A DNA stretch of 43,031 nt, taken from a virus. Below the pieces are notes generated by a model. It was not told where the DNA came from, ran no database searches, and was given only the letters and a program-made list of their open reading frames with translations. Within the stretch, counting starts at the first letter, position 1; every line of letters starts with the position of its first letter. The stretch covers positions 1-43,031 of IMG/VR virus record IMGVR_UViG_3300043437_000855; one strand, given 5' to 3'. A program made the translations under genes and the position numbers. Positions 20,865-29,973 of the stretch are shown here, piece after piece.

Positions 20865-21268
20865 CTGGACTATACTATCCCGCAGCAGTGTGGCTTGACT
20901 CTATCCCCCTCACAGATCAGGGCAGGTCTCCCGTTGCTGTTACAAGAGAAGAGAAGTACAGCGAAAATGAGCTGTCAAGCGCTAGAAAAGTAAGGTACTT
21001 TCAGGCTGTAAAGCACAAGTGGTCTTGGAGCTGGACCTATCTTCCAGATGAAGACAATCAGACGTTGGACGGAGCGGCGGCGAGGGAGACTATAATCGAG
21101 CTATTAGGGAATAGAGGCTCTGATCATGTGCTAAAATTTTATAACAAAGCAGACGATTACGAAGAGTATCCTGTTTTTTGTGATAGCTACAATGAAACGC
21201 TAATTAGAAGAGATCCATCTAGCGGTATATTTTTTTGGGAAGTTGGAATAGAATTTTGTGAGATATAA
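20861..21268 (+). CDS. Small tail protein after the tape measure
   Basis: A 135-residue protein starting in an ATGA overlap with the tape measure gene. It shows a repeated aromatic strand region (KHKWSWSWTYLPDED) and ends FFWEVGIEFCEI. Small beta-rich proteins here are usually distal tail or baseplate hub-proximal components. The following gene starts one base before its stop codon ends, so the two are translationally coupled. Exact role not recognised. Confidence 0.6.
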   Translation: MTGLYYPAAVWLDSIPLTDQGRSPVAVTREEKYSENELSSARKVRYFQAVKHKWSWSWTYLPDEDNQTLDGAAARETIIELLGNRGSDHVLKFYNKADDYEEYPVFCDSYNETLIRRDPSSGIFFWEVGIEFCEI

Positions 21269-24200
21269 TGCTTGAACAAACAAATGAATTTAATAATCAA
21301 ATAGAATCTAGTGCACAGTATGTCACACCTAAGATTGTGGCAAGATTTGGCGATAATCGTTTTTTAAAAAATTTGTCGGTAAAAAGCTCAAACCAATCTC
21401 ATGAAAAAGCAGTTCAATCTTATAATCCAGAAATTTATTGGAATTTTTATAACAATGATTACATTTTAAATTCAAGTCAAACAAAAATTAATGACTCTTC
21501 TGGCAATAATAATGCCGGAGTCGCTACTGGATCAGCGGAAATTCCAAAGACTCCTCAAAAAAAGAGATGTCTAGAAGCTCTTGAGGATGATTTTAATAGA
21601 TTTAATTTAAGCACAACATCGGGCTCTAGTGAAGAACAAATATTAACAGATAATTTTACATTAACAAATGAAGTTCCAATTTATTTTAATTTAAATAGGA
21701 ATAAATGGTTTATTGTTAACAAAAGAACAGTTCAAACAATTTTTAATGTAACAAACAGATATGTAGCAAATTATATATCTGTAACTTCCAATATTACCAA
21801 GCAACTAGACTATGCATTAGTAGAGTCCGGGGGAGTGGATGGAGCCATAGAATGCGATTTTGGAGTATATGGCACTGACTCCGGGGGGCTGTTTGATCTT
21901 GCTGTTGCGTCAATTCAGCCCCGCTCCAACCAAGGCGTTATCTTGCGATTCACTGATGAAAATAATTATATTTTAATCTTATTAAAGAACCCTTCAGCAA
22001 ATGATATTTTATTTAATCCTTCTGATAGAGTTTATTTTGAAGTAGTTGAGGTAATTGATGGTCAACACCAGACGGCTCAGAAGGTAATCCTTGGCCCCGG
22101 TGTTACATGGTCTACAACAGATAGATTGAAAATAGAGTTTATTGGAAATTATTTAAATTTTTATAGAAATAATATTTTTATTGAAAAAATCTCTTTGTTA
22201 AATAAAAAAAATCCAATCGGCGCTACGAAGCACGGACTCGCCAGCAAGAATGTCGCTTTTACGCCTGTAAGCCAGTACGATTCTGGCGGAATAGCTTGGG
22301 GATTTTTCTCACTCGATGCCTTTAATTACAATGATTACTCGTTTAACCCATCCAGCTCGGGAATTGGCCTTGGCGGGTATACCTCTGACATTGGAGAGAT
22401 ATATAGAACTTTGGCCACGGATAAATTGACGGCAGGTCTTTTCGTTAAACCAGAAAATTATATTGGAAATCAATGGTTATTGGATTTTAAATGGTATGAT
22501 TATGAAAGCGAAATATCGCCAACAGGTCAGAACGTGGCATATTTAAAGCTAAACGATGGCACGCTGGAGGCGAGGGCCTACATGCAATCCTCGGAGGGTG
22601 GTTGGATATCTTACTTAGACTTAGAATATACTCCCGATGAAGCTTTCGAAAATAACGAATGGATTCAGGCTGGTTTTATCATAGATGGATCTAGCTTTAA
22701 ATTATTTTGCAATGGAGAAATTGTTGACGAATCCAATAGCTTTTCTGGAAATTTGTTGATTTCAAAAATTAACGACTTTCGTTCAATGTTTAACACCAGC
22801 GGACTTGTAGACGATGTTTTTGTTTTAACCACAGCAGTAACCGACTCAGAAATTTCTAGATTTTTATCATTATCTAATGATGAAATTTATATTGAAAATA
22901 ATATTCATTTTAATGAAAACAATGTTTTTTCGGGAATTGAAGAAGAAACTTTTTCTTATATTGGTTTATCATTAAAAAATAATGAAAACAAAAAACTTAT
23001 TACTAATGGTGAATATTACCTATGCAATAGCCTTGAAGACATTAATTTTAATGGATTTTTTGTATCAAAACATTTAAGCGACGAATCTTTGCTGAACGGC
23101 GTTTATCCTTACCAGATACCTCCGTACATTGAAGCAGAATTTGATAACTTTAAAGTTAATAAAATTAAAATTTCAACAGGCTTTGCTCTAAGCAAAATTA
23201 AAGATTTTGAATTATATTATCATATATCAGGGGAAGACGAAGAGAGCGTTGAAGTCATCTTGTCGGAAGATTTTGAAGATTACGGATCTTACAAAGAAAT
23301 TGTTTTAGATAACACATATATAATAGATAAAGTTAAATTGGTTGTGCTATCCAGCGATGCGCCGGAGAGTCCGGCTGTTGTTCATCAAATTAATTTATAT
23401 TATGAAGAAGATATATCTGATGATGTTATTAATTTTGCTTTTTCAAAAGTAAGAGACAACTTTGAAGCGACTCTGCCAATTGGCTCTACTTCTTCAAACA
23501 ATGGAACTTTAACTTTAAATAATACTCATCAAAAATATAATGTTTATAACAATGCGTCTCCTTACTATGGCTATATACAGCCGGAAGTTAAAATATTTTT
23601 AAGTTTAATTTATGAAACAAGCTTAAATGTATACGAAGAAGTTGTAGTTGGTCAAGAGCTTTTTGTGGAAAATTGGAATACATCTAGCAGCGGTATGACA
23701 GTTGATATATCATTTATTGACTATAGCGTAGTGTTTCAGGAAAAAACTGCATCTTTTGGCTTTGTTTTTGAAGATGTAACCGCAGGGTTTGCATGCTCTG
23801 AGATCGCAAAAGGCGCAGGTGTCGCTGCTAGAAAAATTTTCTATTACGATTCTTTTCATAAAAATATATTAAAAAATAAACCTTTCGCTTATTTTAAGCT
23901 AAATGATTCGACGCCAGTAGTGGATGGGGAGGTTATTATCGAAGACGAGGGCGGCTTATTTTCGGCTACTCTGACTGGAGATGCTTCTTCATATTCACTC
24001 GGAGCCAGCCCCATTGTTGAGCATGAAAAAGCGCAAGAGATCTCAATCGACTCACGCACGCTTGCATCGCTGTACCAGATTACAGCAGAGAGCGTTGGAT
24101 TGGAGCCTCCAAGGATTTTTAGAACTAATTATGCTCTTGAGAGTAAAACACTTGACGTTGAGTCTGAGGATCAATGTAGAATAGAAGTGGCAGACGCCGT

Positions 24201-25815
24201 TGTTGATGCATCCCAAGATTTTAGCGTTGAGCTTGTCATCGAACCTCATCGCATTCTCCCCGGAGAAGAAAGGGGGCTCGTCTCTAAAGTTGATGGAGCC
24301 GATATTACTTATTATATCTATCTAGTCAGAGACGCCGAGGCGGATGAGTGTGCTCTGAGAGTTGATGTGTCTACTGACGAAGATGATTACACTTTGTCAC
24401 ATTTATTTACTGTTGCAAATTTTTTAAACAAAAAATTTCATATTGTTTTTACAAAAACTAGTAATGATATTAATTTTTATGTCAATAATCAAAAAGAAAC
24501 ACTTGAAATTGAAGGAAATATTGTTGAACATGAAAACAATCTTGTTTTATTAAGAAAAGATTTAGAAATAGAAACTTTATCTTTTGATGGAAAAATTTCT
24601 CACGTTTCATTTTATGATAAAGCATTAGATGAAACTAGTATCGAAAATCATTATAACGCTTTTTGTATGAATAATTTATACTTATTTCCTTATTTATACT
24701 TTGGTGATAGTACATACTGGGAGGGGATGCTTGAATTTGCAACGGCAGACGTGGGAATGTTTTATTTTAATGAATTTTCTGATTTTGTATATGAATATAA
24801 AAATACTTTTCATGAACCACACATTCAAAGACATTCTAGTTATCAATGGAATTTCCATGAAGATAAAAATATTGTCAATGCATCTTATGCCTTAGATATT
24901 CAAGTAAATAAGATTATTGTAAAAGTTAACCCTAAAACAAGCAGCAATGCCTCTGTTGTTGCACTTTGGAGGGCTGAGTCTGGAGAGTCATTAGCTGTGA
25001 CCAAAGTAGACGGCGACATCGGAAGCGGAGACACCAGCGTTGCAGTGCTTAGCACTGAGCAGCCAATTTGGCCAAGATCGGGTTATATTAAAATTGATAA
25101 TGAAATCATTAAATATAATGATAGAGAGATTAATAAGTTTTTAAATCTTGAAAGAGGACAGTTTGGAACTTTGGCTTCTTCACATTCCAATCAGGCTCTT
25201 TGCCGAGAGACTAGAGTGTATGATTTCGAATTCACAGAAAAGCCAGCGCTGTCTGTTCGGTATCCATTTCTTGTAGCTCAAATATTCGAAGACAGGGCTG
25301 AGATTGATAAATTTGAAACTACGCCGTTTGGCGGTAGGGTAGTAGTATCTGCCTCGGACGTAGACCTCAACAATCCATCCTCCGACAACGAAGACGCTAC
25401 TCTGGTATACTTAGAGGGCACAAATCCTTTGACTGAGAAAGAATATTTCTTCGCTATCTCCGGAGTGGCAGTTGCAGAGAAAGTCTCCGAGGAGAAAGTG
25501 GAAGATCAGCTTCGTGAGACCAATGGCATGCCATCTCGACTACGACCAAAAGAAATGACAGTCGATAATAAGTTTATTCAAACAACTAGCTATGCAAGAA
25601 AAATTGCAGATTTTATATTGGAATTTTTCGGAGAACCAGTGCAAATTATAAAGGTAGAGGCTATAGGCATACCTCACCTCCAACTTGGAGACAGGGTGAG
25701 AATAGAAAATCTATCGGAACTCGATATTTACAATAAAGAATATTGGATTATAGAAACATCTATAGACTACAATGGCGGTGTTTCGCAAACGTTTACTTTA
25801 AGGGCGGTCAGCTAA
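21268..25815 (+). CDS. Large tail protein with LamG-like domains and hub-like C-terminus
   Basis: A 1515-residue protein. Several stretches look like concanavalin-A/LamG-type lectin folds: near the start (PEIYWNFYNND...INDSSGNNNAG), around 22640-22830 (EWIQAGFIIDGSSFKLFCNGE), and around 23870-24650 (PFAYFKLND, KFHIVFTKTSNDINFYVNN, DGKISHVSFYDKALDE). The last ~190 residues (KEMTVDNKFIQTTSYARKI, HLQLGDRVRIEN, YWIIETSIDYNGG) resemble the C-terminal domain of tail hub/tail-lysin family proteins. So it may combine tail-tip hub and carbohydrate-binding functions in one chain. Internal A/T-rich codon use alternates with GC-richer patches, as in mosaic tail genes. Confidence 0.75.
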   Translation: MLEQTNEFNNQIESSAQYVTPKIVARFGDNRFLKNLSVKSSNQSHEKAVQSYNPEIYWNFYNNDYILNSSQTKINDSSGNNNAGVATGSAEIPKTPQKKRCLEALEDDFNRFNLSTTSGSSEEQILTDNFTLTNEVPIYFNLNRNKWFIVNKRTVQTIFNVTNRYVANYISVTSNITKQLDYALVESGGVDGAIECDFGVYGTDSGGLFDLAVASIQPRSNQGVILRFTDENNYILILLKNPSANDILFNPSDRVYFEVVEVIDGQHQTAQKVILGPGVTWSTTDRLKIEFIGNYLNFYRNNIFIEKISLLNKKNPIGATKHGLASKNVAFTPVSQYDSGGIAWGFFSLDAFNYNDYSFNPSSSGIGLGGYTSDIGEIYRTLATDKLTAGLFVKPENYIGNQWLLDFKWYDYESEISPTGQNVAYLKLNDGTLEARAYMQSSEGGWISYLDLEYTPDEAFENNEWIQAGFIIDGSSFKLFCNGEIVDESNSFSGNLLISKINDFRSMFNTSGLVDDVFVLTTAVTDSEISRFLSLSNDEIYIENNIHFNENNVFSGIEEETFSYIGLSLKNNENKKLITNGEYYLCNSLEDINFNGFFVSKHLSDESLLNGVYPYQIPPYIEAEFDNFKVNKIKISTGFALSKIKDFELYYHISGEDEESVEVILSEDFEDYGSYKEIVLDNTYIIDKVKLVVLSSDAPESPAVVHQINLYYEEDISDDVINFAFSKVRDNFEATLPIGSTSSNNGTLTLNNTHQKYNVYNNASPYYGYIQPEVKIFLSLIYETSLNVYEEVVVGQELFVENWNTSSSGMTVDISFIDYSVVFQEKTASFGFVFEDVTAGFACSEIAKGAGVAARKIFYYDSFHKNILKNKPFAYFKLNDSTPVVDGEVIIEDEGGLFSATLTGDASSYSLGASPIVEHEKAQEISIDSRTLASLYQITAESVGLEPPRIFRTNYALESKTLDVESEDQCRIEVADAVVDASQDFSVELVIEPHRILPGEERGLVSKVDGADITYYIYLVRDAEADECALRVDVSTDEDDYTLSHLFTVANFLNKKFHIVFTKTSNDINFYVNNQKETLEIEGNIVEHENNLVLLRKDLEIETLSFDGKISHVSFYDKALDETSIENHYNAFCMNNLYLFPYLYFGDSTYWEGMLEFATADVGMFYFNEFSDFVYEYKNTFHEPHIQRHSSYQWNFHEDKNIVNASYALDIQVNKIIVKVNPKTSSNASVVALWRAESGESLAVTKVDGDIGSGDTSVAVLSTEQPIWPRSGYIKIDNEIIKYNDREINKFLNLERGQFGTLASSHSNQALCRETRVYDFEFTEKPALSVRYPFLVAQIFEDRAEIDKFETTPFGGRVVVSASDVDLNNPSSDNEDATLVYLEGTNPLTEKEYFFAISGVAVAEKVSEEKVEDQLRETNGMPSRLRPKEMTVDNKFIQTTSYARKIADFILEFFGEPVQIIKVEAIGIPHLQLGDRVRIENLSELDIYNKEYWIIETSIDYNGGVSQTFTLRAVS

Positions 25816-26465
25816 TGTCTTTTAAAAATTATATAATTAATAATTATAGCAATAATCAGCCAATTACTCAGCAAGATTTGAATACGTTATCTACCAACGA
25901 TATTATTTTATATAATAAAATTTTTAATATGCCAAGGGGGGTTGTTGCTTTTGACGAAATTCGCTCAGCTCATTCTTCGTTCAACACTTTCACGCCAACG
26001 GCATCGACTGATAATGTCAATCAAGGATTTAGATTTATTAAAAAAAGTGGTGGCTCAACCGAAAATGACGTTTTTAAACTCACATTTTCAGCCGAAGATT
26101 TAAGGCTGCTAAGGTTTAATTTTTTTACATCTTTCTTTAGCAACTCTACTGGCAGCTTTCCTTACGCCGGACGAGCAAAATTTGCATTTTTTATTGAACA
26201 GAATAATGGCGATAGATTTATGTTAAATACAGCATATAAAACTTCTGCAATGACATCGTCATCGCTTCACGGCTCTGTGAGTATGTCTACGATAGCCACA
26301 GTTCCAGCCGGAACTCACGTTGTTAAGGTCGGAATCAAGGCGCACAAAGCCACTATCGTCTTAGGCTCTTCAGGAGATCTGGCAGTGCGCAGGCCGACTC
26401 AGTTGTATGTTGAAGATCTTGGTTCGTTTGTAGCGGAAGGCGAGGAGATTGTTTATGAGCTTTAA
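25815..26465 (+). CDS. Minor tail protein, tandem paralogue 1
   Basis: The ATG at 25815 overlaps the hub gene stop (TAATG) and is preferred to an in-frame ATG 24 codons upstream inside that gene. The 216-residue product begins with NNYSNNQPITQQDLNTLSTND, an arrangement shared with the next two genes, continues with MPRGVVAFDEIRS and ends YVEDLGSFVAEGEE. The predicted fold is beta sandwich. Likely a tail-tip or receptor-binding component by position. Confidence 0.7.
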   Translation: MSFKNYIINNYSNNQPITQQDLNTLSTNDIILYNKIFNMPRGVVAFDEIRSAHSSFNTFTPTASTDNVNQGFRFIKKSGGSTENDVFKLTFSAEDLRLLRFNFFTSFFSNSTGSFPYAGRAKFAFFIEQNNGDRFMLNTAYKTSAMTSSSLHGSVSMSTIATVPAGTHVVKVGIKAHKATIVLGSSGDLAVRRPTQLYVEDLGSFVAEGEEIVYEL

Positions 26466-27129
26466 ATTTAATAAAATTGGACAAAATACTTCAATTAGCC
26501 AAGACCTTTTTTATTCAATGGCAAGGAATGATGACACTGTAAAAAATATTTACGACTCTTGCTCATTGGGGGTTATTGGATGGACGGAGGCGTCTTCTGC
26601 TATAAATATTCCGGCAATAGATCAAGATACTGCGGTCGATGGAACAGACGATCCGGACTGGCATTCTATTGCTAGTTTGACAATTTACCCGCAAAATGAA
26701 AGAGTGCTCAGACTTAGGGTTAATGGCGTTTCTGTGACGCATCAGTCTCGGGCAAATATTTCAACATCTTACAAGCATGCTCTGAATGGCAGGTTTTCTA
26801 TTCAGATTCCAGATGAAGATGCCGAAGCATCCTCAGAGCCGACAACTGCTGCTGTCATACCATGTCGATTTGTTATTTCAGGAAATACTACAGTTGCCAA
26901 TCAGGCAATTGAGTATGGATCAATTGTGGGATCAAATTTTTGCATCGCTAGTGAAAATTATTTATCAAACCCTCCTTTGACTGATTTGTATAAAAATTAT
27001 GTACTTATTAAACCAACAAAATCCGTTATTAATTTTGAAATTAAAAAATTAGATATTTCTCAAAATATAAATGCAACAGCAGAAGATAAATTTCAATTTA
27101 TTGTTGAAGACATTGGAGGATGGCGTTAA
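26455..27129 (+). CDS. Minor tail protein, tandem paralogue 2
   Basis: The ATG at 26455 has GAGGAG at suitable spacing and overlaps the end of the previous gene by 11 nt; a TTG at 26449 is in frame but less likely. The 224-residue protein follows the same plan as its neighbours: an early ISQDLFYSMARNDDTVKNIY segment, then LGVIGWTEAS, beta-rich middle and a C-terminal FQFIVEDIGGWR. Tail-tip location is inferred from context. Confidence 0.7.
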   Translation: MSFKFNKIGQNTSISQDLFYSMARNDDTVKNIYDSCSLGVIGWTEASSAINIPAIDQDTAVDGTDDPDWHSIASLTIYPQNERVLRLRVNGVSVTHQSRANISTSYKHALNGRFSIQIPDEDAEASSEPTTAAVIPCRFVISGNTTVANQAIEYGSIVGSNFCIASENYLSNPPLTDLYKNYVLIKPTKSVINFEIKKLDISQNINATAEDKFQFIVEDIGGWR

Positions 27130-27755
27130 TGTTTTATAATGTAACTTGGAATACAAATGAACCTTTAACTGGCTATAAGCTAGAAAAAATGGTGGCAAAT
27201 GATAATTTAAATTACAGTTTGATAAACAAAAGTCCCAAGGGGCAGTTGGCTAACCTAGATATTGCGTCTATTACACAATCTAATCGTACTTTAAATTTAA
27301 CTACAACAGATGGATCTGGAAATCCTACATATAAAACACTTGGATCTTTTTATGTTTATAATAAAAGCAATGTTATAAATAAAAGATATTATAAATTATG
27401 TGTTAGTGATATTACGATTAATGATACAAATCTTAGCGAAGCAACGTCTGGCATTCCGCCACACAAAAATTTTATAATGTTATTTAAAATTATTCACCCA
27501 CAAAATCTTGAAGTTCTACTACAGACTGAGTGGTGCTCAAACTTTCGGCCAGTAAGAAGTGCATCGCCATATTCAACAAACTTCTGGAGAAGTCAGCCTT
27601 TTGAATTTTTATTTTCTCCAATGTTTGAAGAAACTTTTATAGAAGATTTTCTGGTAGAAGTACAAATAAGAAAGCGAGTTGCTTCGCATAATACTTTCAC
27701 TTTAATTAGTGGCAATATTTGGGCCGAAGATGCTGGGGCAAATTTAAGCGACTAA
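27129..27755 (+). CDS. Minor tail protein, tandem paralogue 3
   Basis: I choose the ATG at 27129, which overlaps the preceding stop and has GGAGG at proper distance; the ATG at 27120 is too close to that site. The 208-residue protein has N-terminal NTNEPLTGYKLEKMVANDNLNYSLI, matching the plan of the two genes before it, and ends TLISGNIWAEDAG, again resembling the VEDIG/VEDLG endings. It closes the tail operon. Confidence 0.7.
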   Translation: MFYNVTWNTNEPLTGYKLEKMVANDNLNYSLINKSPKGQLANLDIASITQSNRTLNLTTTDGSGNPTYKTLGSFYVYNKSNVINKRYYKLCVSDITINDTNLSEATSGIPPHKNFIMLFKIIHPQNLEVLLQTEWCSNFRPVRSASPYSTNFWRSQPFEFLFSPMFEETFIEDFLVEVQIRKRVASHNTFTLISGNIWAEDAGANLSD

Positions 27756-27756
27756 A

Positions 27757-28167
27757 ATGGCACTGGCATCTCGGAGGAATAGCGTAAAGTGGGTTAATGA
27801 TACTACAGGAAAATTTAATCCAAATTTTAACGGCGGAAAATATATTGACGACAAGGGCTATGTTAGAGTTTTAATGCCCGAGCATCCGAGAGAAAATCAC
27901 GGATACGTTTATGAACATCGTCTTGTTATGGAGAGGCATCTTGGAAGATACCTTGAGGCTTGGGAGACTGTTCATCATATTAATGAAATTAAAATTGATA
28001 ATAGAGTGGAAAATTTTTTTCTAACAACCGTTCCAGAGCATAGTGCTGTTCATCGCGAGGGCAAGAGGAAAAGCCTTGAAGCCAAGGGTGAGTTGAGAAA
28101 GCAAGCAAAAAAACGAATAAAAGAAAATAACACTCTGAGCAGGGGCAGAACGCTGAAGGGCCGTTAG
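27757..28167 (+). CDS. HNH endonuclease, free-standing
   Basis: A 136-residue basic protein with GYVYEHRLVMERHLGR, then the metal-finger core VHHINEIKIDNRVENF and PEHSAVHRE, the H-N-H arrangement of phage HNH_3-type endonucleases. The N-terminus (GKYIDDKGYVRVLMPEHP) is the usual small beta unit, and a Lys/Arg-rich tail follows. It starts 1 nt after the tail operon and stops 7 nt before a promoter -10 box (TATACT at 28175). Such genes act as homing endonucleases that nick or cut DNA and spread at module borders. A packaging-linked role is possible but those usually sit beside terminase. Confidence 0.85.
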   Translation: MALASRRNSVKWVNDTTGKFNPNFNGGKYIDDKGYVRVLMPEHPRENHGYVYEHRLVMERHLGRYLEAWETVHHINEIKIDNRVENFFLTTVPEHSAVHREGKRKSLEAKGELRKQAKKRIKENNTLSRGRTLKGR

Positions 28168-28171
28168 ACTG

Positions 28172-28180
28172 TGCTATACT
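28172..28180 (+). promoter_or_regulatory. Extended -10 promoter before the phosphoesterase
   Basis: TGCTATACT, identical to the element at 42893-42901. The -35 region is poor. It lies in the 37-nt gap after the HNH gene, about 25 nt before the next ATG. Confidence 0.65.
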
Positions 28181-28204
28181 GCTCCGAACCACTAGAGGAG
28201 AATA

Positions 28205-29443
28205 ATGAAACATATAGAGTTCGAGGAAGATTCACAGCTGAACTTGCCTGTGATGAACGCCGATAAGAAAGACAAGCCTAGGCCCAAGAAGCAGGCAGAT
28301 TTTAAGCCTCCGGCGGCATTGAAGCCGGGTGTGGACTGGGACGGCGATGAGGTACAAGTTACCTCCGAAGTTTATGCTGAGCCAATTAGCGACTGGGACG
28401 TTTTATTGTTGGAATTAGGATACGACGCTGATCTCTACGAGATCATCGAGCCGGTCAAGATTTCTGCATGGGATGTCTCTACCGAAGACGGTCCGAAGAG
28501 GATGTACTCATACAAAGCCGGAATTCGAGCAAAGCAGGTCACTCAGTATCGAGATGATGATTACAAAGATTTGGTTCATCAAATCAAAAAGCATCGACCG
28601 ATGAAGGAAATTGAGGGCGGTGACGCTGCATTTATTATCAACCTATCAGACTGGCAGCTTGGCAAGGCTGATGGCGACGGTACTCATGGGACTGTAAAAC
28701 GATTGCTTAATCGTTTTGATTTAATTGTCGAAAGAATTACCGAGCTTAAGAAGCTTGGAAGAAAAATTCAAAAGATTGTTATAGTTGGCATGGGAGATAT
28801 GGAAGAAGGCTGTGAAGGTCACTACGCCTCTCAGACTTTTACCGTCCAATTAAATAGACGCCAGCAAATCAGACTGCTTCGTCGTTTGTTGACACAATTA
28901 ATTACGAAAGTCGCCAAGATGGCTCCGGAGGTTGAAGTTTACGCTGTTCCGGGCAATCATGGCGAAAATAGAAATGGTAATAACAAAGCTTTCACCACAA
29001 GAGGCGACAACGATGATGTTGCTGTTTTTGAAATGGTAGCTGAGATCTTATCTGCCAATCCGGCGGCATATGGTCATGTAAAGTTCTTTCTCCCAGAGGA
29101 TGAAATTTATATGATCGCCAAGGTTTTTGATAAGCATCTTGGATTTTTTCATGGTCACCTCACGAGTGGAGGAGCAGACCCTCAGAAGAAAATCAGGGAC
29201 TGGTGGAAGAATCAGGCATTTTCGAAGAATGACATTGGCTTCGTTGACATACTAGTCACAGGGCATTACCATCACTTCTCAGTTATTGAGTATGATGACG
29301 ATGCAATCCACATGCAATGTCCATCGGAAGATGGTGGTAGCGAGTGGTATAGTGACCTAACCGGAGCAGACGCACGACCCGGGACTTTGACTTTTGTTAT
29401 TGATCAAAGTGGTAAGCCATATAGAGATTTAGAAATCCTTTAG
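28205..29443 (+). CDS. Calcineurin-like metallophosphoesterase
   Basis: A 412-residue protein with AGAGGAG before the ATG. About 145 N-terminal residues, Lys/Pro-rich at first, precede the catalytic part. Motifs occur in family order: SDWQLGK near 147, GMGDMEEG near 195, GNHGE near 252, HGHL near 315 and GHYHH near 353, giving the two-metal site of calcineurin-like enzymes. The first motif has D-W-Q instead of the usual D-x-H, and the second has Glu where Asp is common, so metal binding may differ. Family members include Mre11/SbcD-type nucleases and phosphatases; the substrate cannot be read from sequence. Its place ahead of the holin-like and replication genes does not settle it. Confidence 0.85.
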   Translation: MKHIEFEEDSQLNLPVMNADKKDKPRPKKQADFKPPAALKPGVDWDGDEVQVTSEVYAEPISDWDVLLLELGYDADLYEIIEPVKISAWDVSTEDGPKRMYSYKAGIRAKQVTQYRDDDYKDLVHQIKKHRPMKEIEGGDAAFIINLSDWQLGKADGDGTHGTVKRLLNRFDLIVERITELKKLGRKIQKIVIVGMGDMEEGCEGHYASQTFTVQLNRRQQIRLLRRLLTQLITKVAKMAPEVEVYAVPGNHGENRNGNNKAFTTRGDNDDVAVFEMVAEILSANPAAYGHVKFFLPEDEIYMIAKVFDKHLGFFHGHLTSGGADPQKKIRDWWKNQAFSKNDIGFVDILVTGHYHHFSVIEYDDDAIHMQCPSEDGGSEWYSDLTGADARPGTLTFVIDQSGKPYRDLEIL

Positions 29444-29458
29444 AAAGGCGGTGAATAA

Positions 29459-29776
29459 ATGTCTATTACATTTTCAATTATTGCTGGTTTAATTGTACCA
29501 TTGCTGGTATCTTTTCTAAAGAACAAGGCATGGTCTGTGCAGGTCAAGCAGGTTGTTGCTATCGTAGTGTCACTGGCTGTTGGCGCAGGAATTACGGTAA
29601 TTGACAACGGAGTTTCAATTGCCAACTGGCAAGACTTGCTGGCTAACTTTGGTATCATCTTTACAGTTGCAAATATTTGGTACAACCAGTATTTCGGAAA
29701 CACTTCCGTCAATGCTTCGCTTGAAAACAGCGGGGTAGGATCGGGCGCCTTCCCCTCGGAGGTTGATCTCCCGTGA
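29459..29776 (+). CDS. Holin-like small membrane protein
   Basis: A 105-residue protein with two or three hydrophobic segments: residues 4-20 (FSIIAGLIVPLLVSFL), about 29-48 (VVAIVVSLAVGAGITVI) and a weaker amphipathic one (NFGIIFTVANIWYNQYF). Charged residues are few and concentrated in the loop after the first segment. Size and topology fit phage holins, which perforate the cytoplasmic membrane at lysis. No endolysin is next to it, so the assignment is tentative. GGCGGTGA serves as ribosome binding site. Confidence 0.6.
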   Translation: MSITFSIIAGLIVPLLVSFLKNKAWSVQVKQVVAIVVSLAVGAGITVIDNGVSIANWQDLLANFGIIFTVANIWYNQYFGNTSVNASLENSGVGSGAFPSEVDLP

Positions 29777-29973
29777 TTTACTGCAAGCACTGTAGCGGAA
29801 AACTTTATGAAGAAGAGGTGTGGTTTGACGAAAATAACGTCAAGCATCAGCAGATTGGCTGCTATCAATGTTACAAAAAAGTGCAAGTAGAGTATCAAGA
29901 ATGGCTTTCTTTTAAAAGAAAGTTAAATAATGCTTTAATCAGAAGCAAGAAAAATGCAAAGAGTAAAACTTAA
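29773..29973 (+). CDS. Small zinc-ribbon-like protein
   Basis: GTG overlaps the previous TGA (GTGA). The 66-residue product has two CxxC knuckles, YCKHC at the N-terminus and GCYQCYKK near residue 30-35, the spacing of a zinc ribbon, followed by a basic helical tail rich in Lys. Probably nucleic-acid or protein binding; no specific function recognised. Confidence 0.65.
   Translation: MIYCKHCSGKLYEEEVWFDENNVKHQQIGCYQCYKKVQVEYQEWLSFKRKLNNALIRSKKNAKSKT

Noticed and set aside
21264-21269. TATAAT before the large tail gene
   Set aside because: The box overlaps the ATG at 21268 itself, so it cannot drive a transcript that includes the start codon.
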